NCBI RefSeq assembly: GCF_011751075.1 | Contig: NZ_JAALLN010000001.1 | Location: 1,150,729-1,214,728, forward strand | DNA: 64,000 bases | Origin: Flavobacterium poyangense | GTDB lineage: Bacteria > Bacteroidota > Bacteroidia > Flavobacteriales > Flavobacteriaceae | Direction: 5' to 3' | In this document: positions 1 through 8,809 of the stretch, piece after piece | Numbering within the stretch: position 1 is the first letter of the stretch | Layout: every line of letters starts with the position of its first letter | The notes under the pieces: generated by a model | The model's database searches: none | The model's input: the letters and a program-made list of their open reading frames with translations, nothing else | Told to the model about the DNA's origin: nothing | Program-made: the position numbers and the translations under genes

Positions 1-3000
1 AACCATTTTCGATAGAGACCAAAGCACGTCCACCCTCACTTGAAGGGAAAGAAATCTGTGCCTTCTCCCCTACGGCATACTCTTTTTTGTCGGTAGAAAA
101 CACCAGCATATTAGCTGTTGAAGCATCTGTATTTCTAGTTTTCCCGGACCAGATTGGCCAATCGATGTTTACTGTTAAGGCAGCAGCGTGCCCTCCGGTT
201 TCATCTGAAACCCGAATCATATAACGTCCCCATTCTTCATCTGTTAAAGCAAATTGTATACTTGCTTTACCACTTGAATTTGTGCTTACCTTAAATGTTT
301 TATAAGAAGTTGTTGCTTCTGAAGAGTTGTAATTTGACAAATTATCACTTGAAGCATCCCACCACCAGCGCCATTCTACTTTATAAACTTTTATTTCCAG
401 ATCTCTAACAGCTTTTGGTCTTCCGTTTTCGTCGACCGTCACTATATCGAAACGATTGTTTGTTCTCGTCTCAAGCATTCCGTATCGATTTACTTCCGGT
501 GCTTTCACTCCCACATAAGTTTTATATGGAGAATAGGTGGTAGCCATCGCATCCATACTAAAATCCCCGCCCTCTTCATAAACTTTAGTAATAAATGAAG
601 CTCGTAACATTCCCGGAGCCTGACCTTGCAATTTCGGATCAATACTTACCGACGCTCTTCCGTTGGCGTCTAATTTTCCTGAAAATATATTTACTTCTTC
701 GGTGCTGAATCGGCGCACTAAGTCATCAAAAGTATATTGATCATATCCTTTAAAAGTGGTTTTCTGCTCTGAGAATTTAGCTTGCATTTCTACATTCAAA
801 TTCTTGGCGATTGCACCATGTAGCCAGGTCACCTCCAGATTACTTGAATTCGGATAGGACGAAGACAATATCGCTCTTTGGAAACTGTTTTTAATTTTTA
901 AACGATTTGGTTTTATCGTTTCAATTTTGATGTTTTTGTAATATTTGGCTCCACCAACACTCACCGTTGCTTCCCAGCTTCCTGTTGGTGCATCGGGATC
1001 TGTTGGTACAATAAAAGCATAATGATTTAACTCATTTGATTTCTGAACGGTTTGGTAGGTTACTTTTCCATTTGGATCTGTTAATCTGAATTTTATCGGA
1101 TGCGCTTTTGGCAGTTTATTAGCAGCATCATTGAGTATGAAGGATAAATACAGATTATCTCCGGGACGCCAAACGCCACGCTCTCCGTAAATAAACCCTT
1201 TCAGCCCTTTTTGAAGTGTTTCTCCTCCTACATCAAAATTACTTACTGATAATGAATTTCCGTCGTCAAGCTTTACATAAGTCGATTGATCTCCCAATGT
1301 AACAATAGCAAAATAAGCAAATCTATCGATTTGGAAAGACGCAATCCCTTCGCTGCTAGTGGCAGTTGTAGCAATTTTTTGCTGTTGAAAGTTGTACAGA
1401 TCTACTCTTGCGTTCGAAACCGGCTCTGTTGTAATGATATTGTTTACGACAAACAAATACGATTTATTCTCTCCTCTTTTGGCTATTACTCCCAAATCGG
1501 AAGCCAGAATATTGGTTGCAATTTTGGCATTGTAATAATACGATCCGGTACAAGGGTCCTGACTTTCTCTCCACTCATAATCGTCGTAGTAATAATCATC
1601 GTATGAATTTCCGCTGTAATTCACATCCTTTTCATCGCTCTCCTCTTCGTCTTCTGTATCGGCTGTATCGGCTTCGGAAGTTTCACATTTGTACAAAGAA
1701 TATTTCTTTTTATACGAGAATTCTACTCTGTAAATAGCACCCGGTTCGGGTTTAATGATCTTCGATAAATCTAAGGCAAAAGTGTTCCATTTACTCAAAT
1801 TAACCAAAGTGTTTTCTTTGAGATTTATCGTCGTTTTGGCAACAGGCTGAGAAACTCGTTTTAAGTTTTGTGCCCCGTTTAATTCATTATTTTGAAGAAA
1901 TTGCAGAATGTTGTTTTTGTAAATTTTATACACTTTTACATCTACAGCACTCAGATTTGCCGTTTCAAAATTCAGTTTTAGATTATTAGAACTTGGTAAA
2001 ATTGTTCCGTTTTTTACAAATCGTACGTTTGGTTTTATCTGGTCAAAAGAGATTTTCTGAGAATAACTCTCCTCCATTTTCTTGCCGTACTGACTTTCTA
2101 TTCCCTGAAAAACTTCTAATAACAATTCACCCGTTATATTTTGCTCAGGAGCTGATTCTTCTACCACCTCCGGCTCCTCTTCTACGACAGCCGAAGCGCT
2201 ATCTACAGCCACTGCAGCACTATCTACTGCAACACTTGCTGAATCTACAACTGCGACCGGTTCCTCTACAACAACTTCATGAACGACTTCCGGTGCCGCT
2301 TTTTCATTACTAAAATATACCTTCAATACATTTCCTTGTGTTGAAAATTTTAGATTTTTAGTGTTTTGAATGGCTACCAGACCCGCAAAATCCTGTCCTT
2401 TTTCCAAAGGCTCCGAAAAATTAATCGAAACCGATTGATTGTTCTCATCCGGAATTTCAACCTTTATAACTTTGAATTCATTTATCCCCGCTATCGGAAA
2501 ATCTATTTTTCCTTTCTGATCAATATCAAAATCGCTTCCGTCGTATGCAATTTCAAGTTCACTTGCTTCTGAAAAACGTTGAATACTGTCTATAACAAAT
2601 TTGAATTCTTTACCTGATTTTACAGTGTTATCGAACTTAATTTTGAGCTCATTTCCTTTTTGATTGGCTTCCACCAACTTTTTAGCGGTCTCAAGATCAA
2701 TATCATCTGCAGTTTTCAATACACAATTCAGATATTGATATTCTTTGCTGTGCGACTGAATGTCCAGCGTATTTATCGTAAAATCCTGTTTAATGGTTTT
2801 AACGGTGAAGTTAAATTTAGAAAGTTCCTTCTCCTCTTCCTTAGGCAATGTAATTAGTTTATCGAGGTTTAAAGTGACCTGATATTCTGTTCCCGGGTTT
2901 AATTTTTTCTCAGGGATAAAAGCAATTGTATTGCTCGAAAGCGCTACAACTTTACCTCTTACACTTGGTGAAATATCAAACAAATCATCGTCTAATTCCT

Positions 3001-3200
3001 CATTAACCTTCCATTCTTTTTTATCGAAAGCTAAAACCACACGTATGTCAGACTGCGATGGAACAATTCCACCCGTAAAACTGGTAATGTACGCTTTGAA
3101 CAATGAAAAATCAGAATTGAAATCGGCAGCTGATTTTCTGCCACACGCCTGAAGAATAAAAAACACAAGAAATACGTAAACTAATCTTTTTGCCTTCACT
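1..3200 (-). CDS. Alpha-2-macroglobulin family lipoprotein, N-terminal 1066 codons (runs off the window)
   Basis: The frame is open without a stop from a GTG at 3200 to the window edge. No in-frame ATG lies between this GTG and the upstream stop. Residues 1-18 form a lipoprotein signal (FVFFILQAC-like, Cys at 18), so the protein is probably anchored in a membrane facing the periplasm. The MG2 hallmark ERGVWRPGDNLYLSF is readable at about 1145-1190. It is followed by further macroglobulin-like beta domains. Two low-complexity linkers are visible: a VDSA/VDSAS repeat with Glu-rich flanks (2150-2320) and a DEEESDEKD/DDYYYDD segment (1570-1680). The family traps proteases and is usually 1600-1900 residues long, so the bait and thioester or C-terminal parts should lie beyond position 1. 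Family assignment is firm; the target is unknown. Confidence 0.88.
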
Positions 3201-3409
3201 TGAAATAGAATTAATGGTTAGAAATGTAAGATTCTATATAATGTAATAACGTTTCCCACAGTTTAAAGTATAATCGGAGAAATCTTAATTATATTATAGT
3301 AAATGTAGCATATTTTTATCTTACAATTAAACAGAAAATTCATTATAACTTATGATTTTCTTTATAGAGTATGCCTAAGACTTTAGCTGTATAACTGTTG
3401 TGAAGACAA

Positions 3410-3548
3410 ATGCGGATGGACGCAGATTCTTTTTAAAGAGCATGCTCAAAAAAGCTTTAGCTTTAATTATTTCAGCTGTAAATAAAGTTTATTAAAATCA
3501 AGACCATTTCATTTAACACTTCAAAAATTAATCCGCGTCCTTCCGCAT
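3410..3548. repeat. Imperfect palindrome in the gap between tadA and the macroglobulin gene
   Basis: The left arm ATGCGGATGGACGCAGATT (from 3410) is matched by AATCCGCGTCCTTCCGCAT (3530-3548) with two mismatches, across about 100 bp. It lies in the 409-bp gap 3201-3609. Nothing else was recognised in this gap except AT-rich sequence upstream of the macroglobulin gene. Confidence 0.7.
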
Positions 3549-3609
3549 CTTCGCGATAGCGAATCCGTTTTATCCGCGTCCTAAGACGCAAAGTGCTCAT
3601 TGGATCGTG

Positions 3610-4053
3610 TTATTTTCTTCTTGTCACGAAAAAGCGTTTCATTAGATCTGCCGCTTCATTGGCCATAACTCCTGAAACTACCGTTGTTTTTGGATGTAAT
3701 TTTGTTCCCATTGTCATAAAACCACGTTGTTCATCACGAGCTCCGAACACAATTTTTGAAATCTGACTCCAATACAAAGCACCCGCGCACATCTGACAAG
3801 GCTCTAATGTCACATACAAAGTACAGTCTTTTAAATATTTGCCGCCTAAAAAGTTTGCTGCTGCAGTGATGGCCTGCATTTCGGCATGGGCCGTAACATC
3901 GTTTAACAACTCGGTTAAATTATGGCTTCTTGCTATAACTTTGTCTGCTACAACAATTATGGCTCCAACGGGTATTTCGCCTTTATCAAAAGCCATTTCT
4001 GCCTCTTGTAAAGCTTTTTTCATGAAATATTCGTCGGTAAAAGGGTTTATCAT
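3610..4053 (-). CDS. tadA: Nucleoside deaminase, tRNA-specific adenosine deaminase type
   Basis: The 147-residue cytidine-deaminase fold has both zinc motifs: HAEMQAI (His ligand and proton-shuttling Glu) and PCQMCAGAL (two Cys ligands). The length and the EMAFDKGEIPVGAIIV segment fit TadA, which deaminates A34 to inosine in tRNA-Arg in the cytosol. Guanine deaminase is a possible alternative within the same superfamily. The first ten codons (MINPFTDEYF) lie inside a 30-bp direct repeat whose second copy sits 633 bp upstream, on the far side of a toxin-antitoxin cassette. The native promoter is therefore probably separated from the gene by that cassette. Confidence 0.9.
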   Translation of the reverse strand: MINPFTDEYFMKKALQEAEMAFDKGEIPVGAIIVVADKVIARSHNLTELLNDVTAHAEMQAITAAANFLGGKYLKDCTLYVTLEPCQMCAGALYWSQISKIVFGARDEQRGFMTMGTKLHPKTTVVSGVMANEAADLMKRFFVTRRK

Positions 4054-4054
4054 A
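4025..4054. repeat. 30-bp direct repeat, copy 1 (inside tadA codons 1-10)
   Basis: Identical to 4658-4687. It begins aaatattcgtcggtaaaagg and ends at the tadA start codon. The pair brackets the toxin-antitoxin cassette. Confidence 0.9.
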
Positions 4055-4100
4055 GGTTTTTTTATACTATAAAGTAAATTATATAATCCGTTTTCAAAAA

Positions 4101-4394
4101 CTAGAATTTATAATTTTTAGGATTTTGGGAAGTCGAAAAAACATCAAGGATATAAATCCTGTTTTTTTCAATTCTATAAACTATTTAAAAATTCCATTTA
4201 GGAAAAAATCTAATATCCTCTCTATTTAAAAGTGGTTCCATTGGATTCTTTTCTGGAAACAAACCTAGCTTTTCACCTAAGTCAAATAACGTTTCTGCAA
4301 CTAAATTAGCATTATGTGGACTTTTGGAATAAATATAATTATAACTATTTCGAATAGACTCTATCGCATTCGGTGACCATACAACAGGTTTCAT
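4101..4394 (-). pseudogene. RelE/ParE-family toxin broken by an in-frame stop
   Basis: The frame starts MKPVVWSPNAIESIRNSYNY, a ParE/RelE N-terminus. It runs 69 codons to a TAA at 4185-4187. Past this stop the same frame continues IVYRIEKNRIYILDVFSTSQ and NPKNYKF to a natural TAG at 4101-4103. That tail is the conserved C-terminus of the family, and the whole would be a normal 97-residue toxin. One base change (AAA to TAA) explains the break. The start overlaps the end of the antitoxin gene by 4 bp, the usual arrangement. The truncated product lacks the last beta strands and is probably inactive, unless the stop is a sequencing error. Confidence 0.82.
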
Positions 4395-4630
4395 TTTTTT
4401 ATTATCCTTCTTTTAGCCTCATCGGTCGTATAACCTGTTTCACCTGCATCAGAAAGCTTCATAATTTCATTCAAATGACTTTCATACTCTTTTACCGTTA
4501 AAGGCTCTCCGCCAGTAGAATAAGTATAAACTTCATTATTCAATAAATCTTCAATTTGATTCAGCAATTGTACATTCTCAGTATCCAGAATTCTGTGTAC
4601 AATATTTCTACGTTGCGCCTCTACATTCAT
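4391..4630 (-). CDS. Antitoxin-like protein paired with the broken ParE-type toxin
   Basis: The likely start is the ATG at 4630 (MNVEAQRRNIVHRILDTENV), giving 79 residues. A longer reading from a TTG at 4693 passes through the duplicated tadA 5' end and is not credible. The middle is a helical segment (VQLLNQIEDLLNN) and the C-terminal part reads LTVKEYESHLNEIMKLSDAG, followed by a basic tail. This layout, with a C-terminal clamp that binds the toxin, is usual for short antitoxins before parE genes. A DNA-binding role for autoregulation is inferred. The partner is inactivated, so this gene may be a relic kept by chance. Confidence 0.65.
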   Translation of the reverse strand: MNVEAQRRNIVHRILDTENVQLLNQIEDLLNNEVYTYSTGGEPLTVKEYESHLNEIMKLSDAGETGYTTDEAKRRIIKK

Positions 4631-4641
4631 ACTATTCAGAT

Positions 4642-4686
4642 TTACTTCAAAGTTATAAAATATTCGTCGGTAAAAGGGTTTATCAT
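4642..4686 (-). pseudogene. Remnant of the tadA 5' end, a 14-codon reading frame upstream of the antitoxin
   Basis: From the ATG at 4686 the frame reads MINPFTDEYFITLK then stop. The first ten residues are identical to TadA 1-10. It ends 11 bp before the antitoxin start, so it may now act as an upstream frame read from the old tadA promoter. Confidence 0.75.
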
Positions 4687-4687
4687 A
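4658..4687. repeat. 30-bp direct repeat, copy 2 (upstream edge of the toxin-antitoxin cassette)
   Basis: Perfect copy of 4025-4054. The spacing between copy starts is 633 bp. It looks like duplicated tadA sequence produced when the cassette arrived. Confidence 0.9.
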
Positions 4688-4747
4688 AAGCAAAAATACA
4701 TTTTTACTTCTTATTTTTATTACATTTAGGCTTTTGAAATTTAAATA

Positions 4748-5674
4748 ATGGAAACAAAATACAAACTCTCAATTCCGGAACCCTGTCATGAAAACTGGGA
4801 CAAAATGACTCCAAAAGACAACGGTCGGTTTTGTTTGAGTTGTGCTAAAACTGTGGTTGATTTTTCAAAAATGCAACCTGAAGAAATTCAGCACTATTTT
4901 ATTTCAAACCAAGGAAAAAGTATTTGCGGAAGATTTAAAAAATCACAGATTGACAATATAATTATTCAAATTCCGAGTCGTGTTTTATACTCGCAGACCA
5001 ATTATCACAAAATGTTTTTATTAGTATTGTTTATTGTTATGGGAACAACCTTGTTTAGCTGTACCGATAAAAATGGAAATAAACAAAAAATTGATACCGT
5101 AGAAGTTGTAGATAAAACTTCAACTGAAGAGAATTTAAAAATTGGAAAAGCACTTAAAAATGATACCATAAATCCTCCACCTCCATCAAAAATAGATCGG
5201 GTCAAATTTAAAAAACCAATTGTACGAAAGGAGGACTTAAAACCAATGAACGAAAACGAAATACCAAAAATAATCCAAGAAGAGGACACTCCTATCTATA
5301 GCGGAATGATAGCTTTTGAAACACTACCTGAATATCCTGGCGGAATACAGAATCTTAAAAAATGGATCCAAAGCAAATATGTATTTTCTAAAAATTCAGG
5401 CGCACAAAATGACACAATTAAAGCTTCATTTGTAATCGAAAGAGATGGAAGTCTTTCGACAATAAAAGTATTACAAAGTACTGAAAACGAATCAGAAGAA
5501 AAACTCACTCAAATTTTACAAACAGCTCAGAAATGGAAGCCCGGCACGCAAAATGGAAAAACAATAAGAACATTATCCTTTATCACACTATTTGTGAAAA
5601 CAGATACCGTAAAAAAATCATTTTTCAGAACTAAATTAATTTCAAAAATAGATTCTATAGCAATTAAGTCATAA
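4748..5674 (+). CDS. TonB-like energy-transducer protein with Cys-containing N-terminal domain
   Basis: 308 residues. Residues 1-75 form a soluble segment with four Cys (EPCHENWDKMTPKDNGRFC, LSC and SICGRF), a pattern common at the front of Bacteroidota TonB-like and regulatory-domain proteins. A single membrane segment lies at about 88-105 (MFLLVLFIVMGTTLFSC). A Pro- and charge-rich linker follows (about 106-190). The C-terminal domain begins at YPGGIQNLKKWI and includes IKASFVIERDGSLSTIKVLQ and WKPGTQNGKTI, the TonB_C fold that touches TonB boxes of outer-membrane receptors. It is transcribed toward dxs but 59 bp separate them. Which receptor it serves cannot be told. Confidence 0.72.
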   Translation: METKYKLSIPEPCHENWDKMTPKDNGRFCLSCAKTVVDFSKMQPEEIQHYFISNQGKSICGRFKKSQIDNIIIQIPSRVLYSQTNYHKMFLLVLFIVMGTTLFSCTDKNGNKQKIDTVEVVDKTSTEENLKIGKALKNDTINPPPPSKIDRVKFKKPIVRKEDLKPMNENEIPKIIQEEDTPIYSGMIAFETLPEYPGGIQNLKKWIQSKYVFSKNSGAQNDTIKASFVIERDGSLSTIKVLQSTENESEEKLTQILQTAQKWKPGTQNGKTIRTLSFITLFVKTDTVKKSFFRTKLISKIDSIAIKS

Positions 5675-5732
5675 GCTGTTTTAATGAACACTATTTTAAT
5701 TTTAAAACCGTAAATTTGTTTTTTATAGAAAA

Positions 5733-7514
5733 ATGAAAAGCAATTTACTCTCCAACATAAACAATCCGGCCGATTTACGTTTACTTGACGAAACTCAATT
5801 ACCACAATTGGCTAAAGAATTACGTGATTTTATCATTGATATTGTCTCGGTAAAAGAAGGACATTTGGGTGCCAGTTTAGGAGTTATTGAACTTACAATT
5901 GCTTTGCACTATGTTTTTAACACACCCGAAGATTTATTGGTTTGGGATGTTGGACATCAGGCCTACGGACACAAAATCCTTACCGAAAGAAAAGAAAACT
6001 TTGATACCAACAGACAGCTTGGCGGTATTTCTGGTTTTCCTAAAAGAAGCGAGAGTATATATGACACTTTCGGTGTAGGGCATTCCTCTACTTCTATTTC
6101 TGCCGCATTGGGAATGGCCATTGCTTCTAACCTAAAGGGCGAAATCAACAAACAGCATATTGCCGTAATTGGTGATGCGTCTATCGCCTCAGGAATGGCT
6201 TTTGAAGGTTTAAATCACGCCGGAGTAACAGACGCTAACTTACTGGTAATCCTAAATGATAATGCGATCGGGATTGACCCCAGTGTTGGTGCTCTTAAAC
6301 AATATCTTACCGCAGTAAAAGAGGGAAAAAATCCGAAGAAGAACAACATGATTAAGTCTCTGAATTTTGATTATTCAGGCCCAATCGATGGTCATGATTT
6401 AATCGGACTGATAAAAGAGCTCAATCGTTTAAAGAAAATAAAAGGTCCAAAATTCCTTCACATAGTCACCACAAAAGGCAAAGGCCTACAGCAGGCCGAA
6501 GAGAATCAGGTCAAGTATCATGCGCCTGGAAAATTTGACGCTTCTACGGGAGAAATTCATTTAAAATCGGAAGAAAATCAGCCTCCTAAATACCAAGATG
6601 TTTTTGGCTTAACAATTCTGGATTTAGCCAAAAAGAATCCAAAAATTATCGGCATCACACCGGCGATGCCATCAGGAAGTTCTCTGAAGTTTATGATGGA
6701 TGAAATTCCGGAGCGTGCTTTTGATGTTGGAATTGCAGAACAACATGCTGTAACCCTTGCAGCCGGAATGGCCACGCAGGGAATGATCGTGTATTGCAAT
6801 ATCTACTCGACTTTTTTACAACGGGCTTATGATCAGGTGATTCATGATGTGGCTTTACAAAATTTGCCTGTGATCTTTTGTTTAGACCGAGCCGGTTTAG
6901 TTGGCGAAGACGGAGCGACGCATCACGGCGTTTTTGACATTGCTTATCTGCGATCGATTCCGAACCTGATTGTCTATGCACCAATTAACGAAATTGCATT
7001 GCAGAACATTCTTTATACCGCACAGTTGGGGCTGAATCATCCAATTGCCATTCGATATCCGAGAGGAAAAGGAGTTTTACCAAATTGGAAAGTAGAAAAT
7101 TTCGGACAGTATGAAAGTATTGCAATCGGCACCGCAAATTGCCTCAAAAAAGGAACAAAAACAGCTGTACTTTCGACCGGAACTATTGGTAATAATGTAA
7201 GCGCAGCATTAAATGAATGTTCTAATGCCGATGAAATTGCACACTATGATTTTCCATTCATTAAACCACTAGACAATACCCTATTGCTAGAGATATTCAA
7301 CACTTTCAACACTATTTTCACAATTGAAGACGGTACCATAAACGGTGGTTTCGGAAGTGCCATTTTGGAGTTTGCGGCAGCAAATAATTTCAATACTACA
7401 GTAAAAATAGTAGGTATCCCTGACACATTTATCGAACACGGAACCGTCCTTGAGTTGCAACAATTGTGTAAAATTGACGTTAAAAATTTAACAAAACTTT
7501 TTTCAAATCATTGA
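5733..7514 (+). CDS. dxs: 1-deoxy-D-xylulose-5-phosphate synthase
   Basis: 593 residues, slightly shorter than the roughly 620 of E. coli Dxs. The enzyme condenses pyruvate with glyceraldehyde 3-phosphate using thiamine diphosphate, the entry step of the MEP isoprenoid pathway in the cytosol. Visible motifs: DVGHQAYGHKILTER near the N-terminus, the thiamine-diphosphate site GDASIASGMAFEGLNHAG with LNDNAIGIDPSVGAL, the pyrimidine-domain segment FDVGIAEQHAVTLAAGMA, and GLVGEDGATHHGVFDIAYLR. The final domain is a transketolase C-terminal fold. The stop lies 45 bp before the next gene, so the two are probably cotranscribed. Confidence 0.95.
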   Translation: MKSNLLSNINNPADLRLLDETQLPQLAKELRDFIIDIVSVKEGHLGASLGVIELTIALHYVFNTPEDLLVWDVGHQAYGHKILTERKENFDTNRQLGGISGFPKRSESIYDTFGVGHSSTSISAALGMAIASNLKGEINKQHIAVIGDASIASGMAFEGLNHAGVTDANLLVILNDNAIGIDPSVGALKQYLTAVKEGKNPKKNNMIKSLNFDYSGPIDGHDLIGLIKELNRLKKIKGPKFLHIVTTKGKGLQQAEENQVKYHAPGKFDASTGEIHLKSEENQPPKYQDVFGLTILDLAKKNPKIIGITPAMPSGSSLKFMMDEIPERAFDVGIAEQHAVTLAAGMATQGMIVYCNIYSTFLQRAYDQVIHDVALQNLPVIFCLDRAGLVGEDGATHHGVFDIAYLRSIPNLIVYAPINEIALQNILYTAQLGLNHPIAIRYPRGKGVLPNWKVENFGQYESIAIGTANCLKKGTKTAVLSTGTIGNNVSAALNECSNADEIAHYDFPFIKPLDNTLLLEIFNTFNTIFTIEDGTINGGFGSAILEFAAANNFNTTVKIVGIPDTFIEHGTVLELQQLCKIDVKNLTKLFSNH

Positions 7515-7558
7515 AAAGAATTATTTTGCGAAGCCAAAAAAACCAAAAGTTTAGCCTA

Positions 7559-8563
7559 ATGAAATTATTCCAATTCTCTTTTTACTTTTTACTTTTTACT
7601 TTTACCTCTACCATTTCTGCTCAAAGTATCATCAAAACTACCTTAGAGCCCAATCAGATTCCGAAGGCACCTTCGAATTGGACCAAAAAAAATCAGCTTG
7701 GTTTTGATATCTCTGAAATTGCTTTCGTGAACTGGAATGCAGGGGGAACGAGTTCTATCTCGGGGTTATTTAAAGGCGAATTTGCAAGAACTTATATCAA
7801 AAGAAATCACAAATGGTTTAACGAGTTAATCGTTAAGTACGGCTTAAACAAACAAGACGGTACAGAGCTTAGAAAAACAGACGATGCACTTTTATTTAAC
7901 TCTACTTATGGTTTCAGAAAAGATACATTATCTAATTGGTATTATTCTGCTAAGTTTAATTTTAATACTCAGTTTACAAACGGTTACAATTATCCGAACA
8001 AAGACATAGCTATTTCCAAACCTTTTGCACCGGCTTATATCTTTCTGGGAGCCGGAGCAGAAAATTCGAATAAGGCAAAAAACAGAACTTTTTATTTCTC
8101 ACCGATTACATTAAAAACCACTTTAGTACTAGATCAGTATTTAGCCGATCAAGGATCTTTTGGAGTGAAAAAAGCGGTCTACGCTACCGATCCACTTGAT
8201 CCCAAAAGTAAAATTCTAGTAGAAAGAGGAGAAAAGGTAAGAGCTGAATTCGGTATTTTACTTACCGGTTACATGAAAAATGAAATCTTTAAAAACATTT
8301 TTTACGAAAACAGGCTAAGTTTATATACAGACTATCTGAACAAATTTGGAAATGTTGATATCGATTACGACACTCGTTTAGATCTTGTAGTTAATGCTTA
8401 TGTAAAAGCAAATATCGGTATTCACTTAATTTACGACGATGACATTAAAGTAAAGAAAGACTTTACAGACCCGACAACCGGTACAACAAGTCAGGTTAAC
8501 GATGGCCCAAGGGCTCAGCTGAGACAGGTTTTAGGTGTGGGTCTTGTTTATGCTTTTCAATAA
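7559..8563 (+). CDS. DUF3078 family outer-membrane/secreted protein
   Basis: The ATG at 7559 is chosen over a TTG at 7511 because it gives a clean signal peptide (MKLFQFSFYFLLFTFTSTIS, cleavage near SAQ). The mature protein has about 315 residues in alternating aromatic and polar strands. It contains NWNAGGTSSISGLFKGEFA, ending in VLGVGLVYAFQ. The terminal aromatic residue and strand pattern suggest a beta barrel of the outer membrane. DUF3078 proteins are common in Bacteroidota and have no defined function. It follows dxs closely and probably shares its transcript. Confidence 0.75.
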   Translation: MKLFQFSFYFLLFTFTSTISAQSIIKTTLEPNQIPKAPSNWTKKNQLGFDISEIAFVNWNAGGTSSISGLFKGEFARTYIKRNHKWFNELIVKYGLNKQDGTELRKTDDALLFNSTYGFRKDTLSNWYYSAKFNFNTQFTNGYNYPNKDIAISKPFAPAYIFLGAGAENSNKAKNRTFYFSPITLKTTLVLDQYLADQGSFGVKKAVYATDPLDPKSKILVERGEKVRAEFGILLTGYMKNEIFKNIFYENRLSLYTDYLNKFGNVDIDYDTRLDLVVNAYVKANIGIHLIYDDDIKVKKDFTDPTTGTTSQVNDGPRAQLRQVLGVGLVYAFQ

Positions 8564-8580
8564 TTAATTCCAGTTGCTAG

Positions 8581-8788
8581 TTGTAAAATGTGAAATGTAA
8601 GAAGTAATAAGTTTTGTTTTATTGATTACTATTTTACTTTGTGCGAACATATTGTTGCATCGGATCACTGAAATACATTAACAATTCATCCAGATTCAAT
8701 CGCTTCGTCTAAAGGCAAAAAAACCCGTTAATTAAAGCATACGCCCTTTCTAATCGGCATAACACATTTTACATTTCACGTTTTACAA
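8581..8788. repeat. Imperfect palindrome between the DUF3078 gene and dgt
   Basis: TTGTAAAATGTGAAATGTAA at 8581-8600 is complementary to 8769-8788 with one mismatch. The loop is about 168 bp. The same words (acattttacatttcac) recur in the gap at 45.26 kb. Confidence 0.7.
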
Positions 8789-8809
8789 CCAACATCTAAC
8801 CTGAATTAA

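Noticed and set aside
1286..3152. Several plus-strand frames of 60-106 codons
   Set aside because: All lie opposite the continuous minus-strand macroglobulin frame, which has a signal peptide and the MG2 motif.
4631..4693. Longer antitoxin reading from a TTG at 4693
   Set aside because: The extra residues come from the duplicated tadA 5' end read in another frame. The ATG at 4630 gives an ordinary start.
6691..6984. 97-codon minus-strand frame inside dxs
   Set aside because: It lies wholly inside a conserved region of the dxs coding sequence; no independent signals.
7511..7558. TTG start for the DUF3078 protein overlapping dxs
   Set aside because: The internal ATG at 7559 starts a clean signal peptide; the extension is basic and would spoil it.
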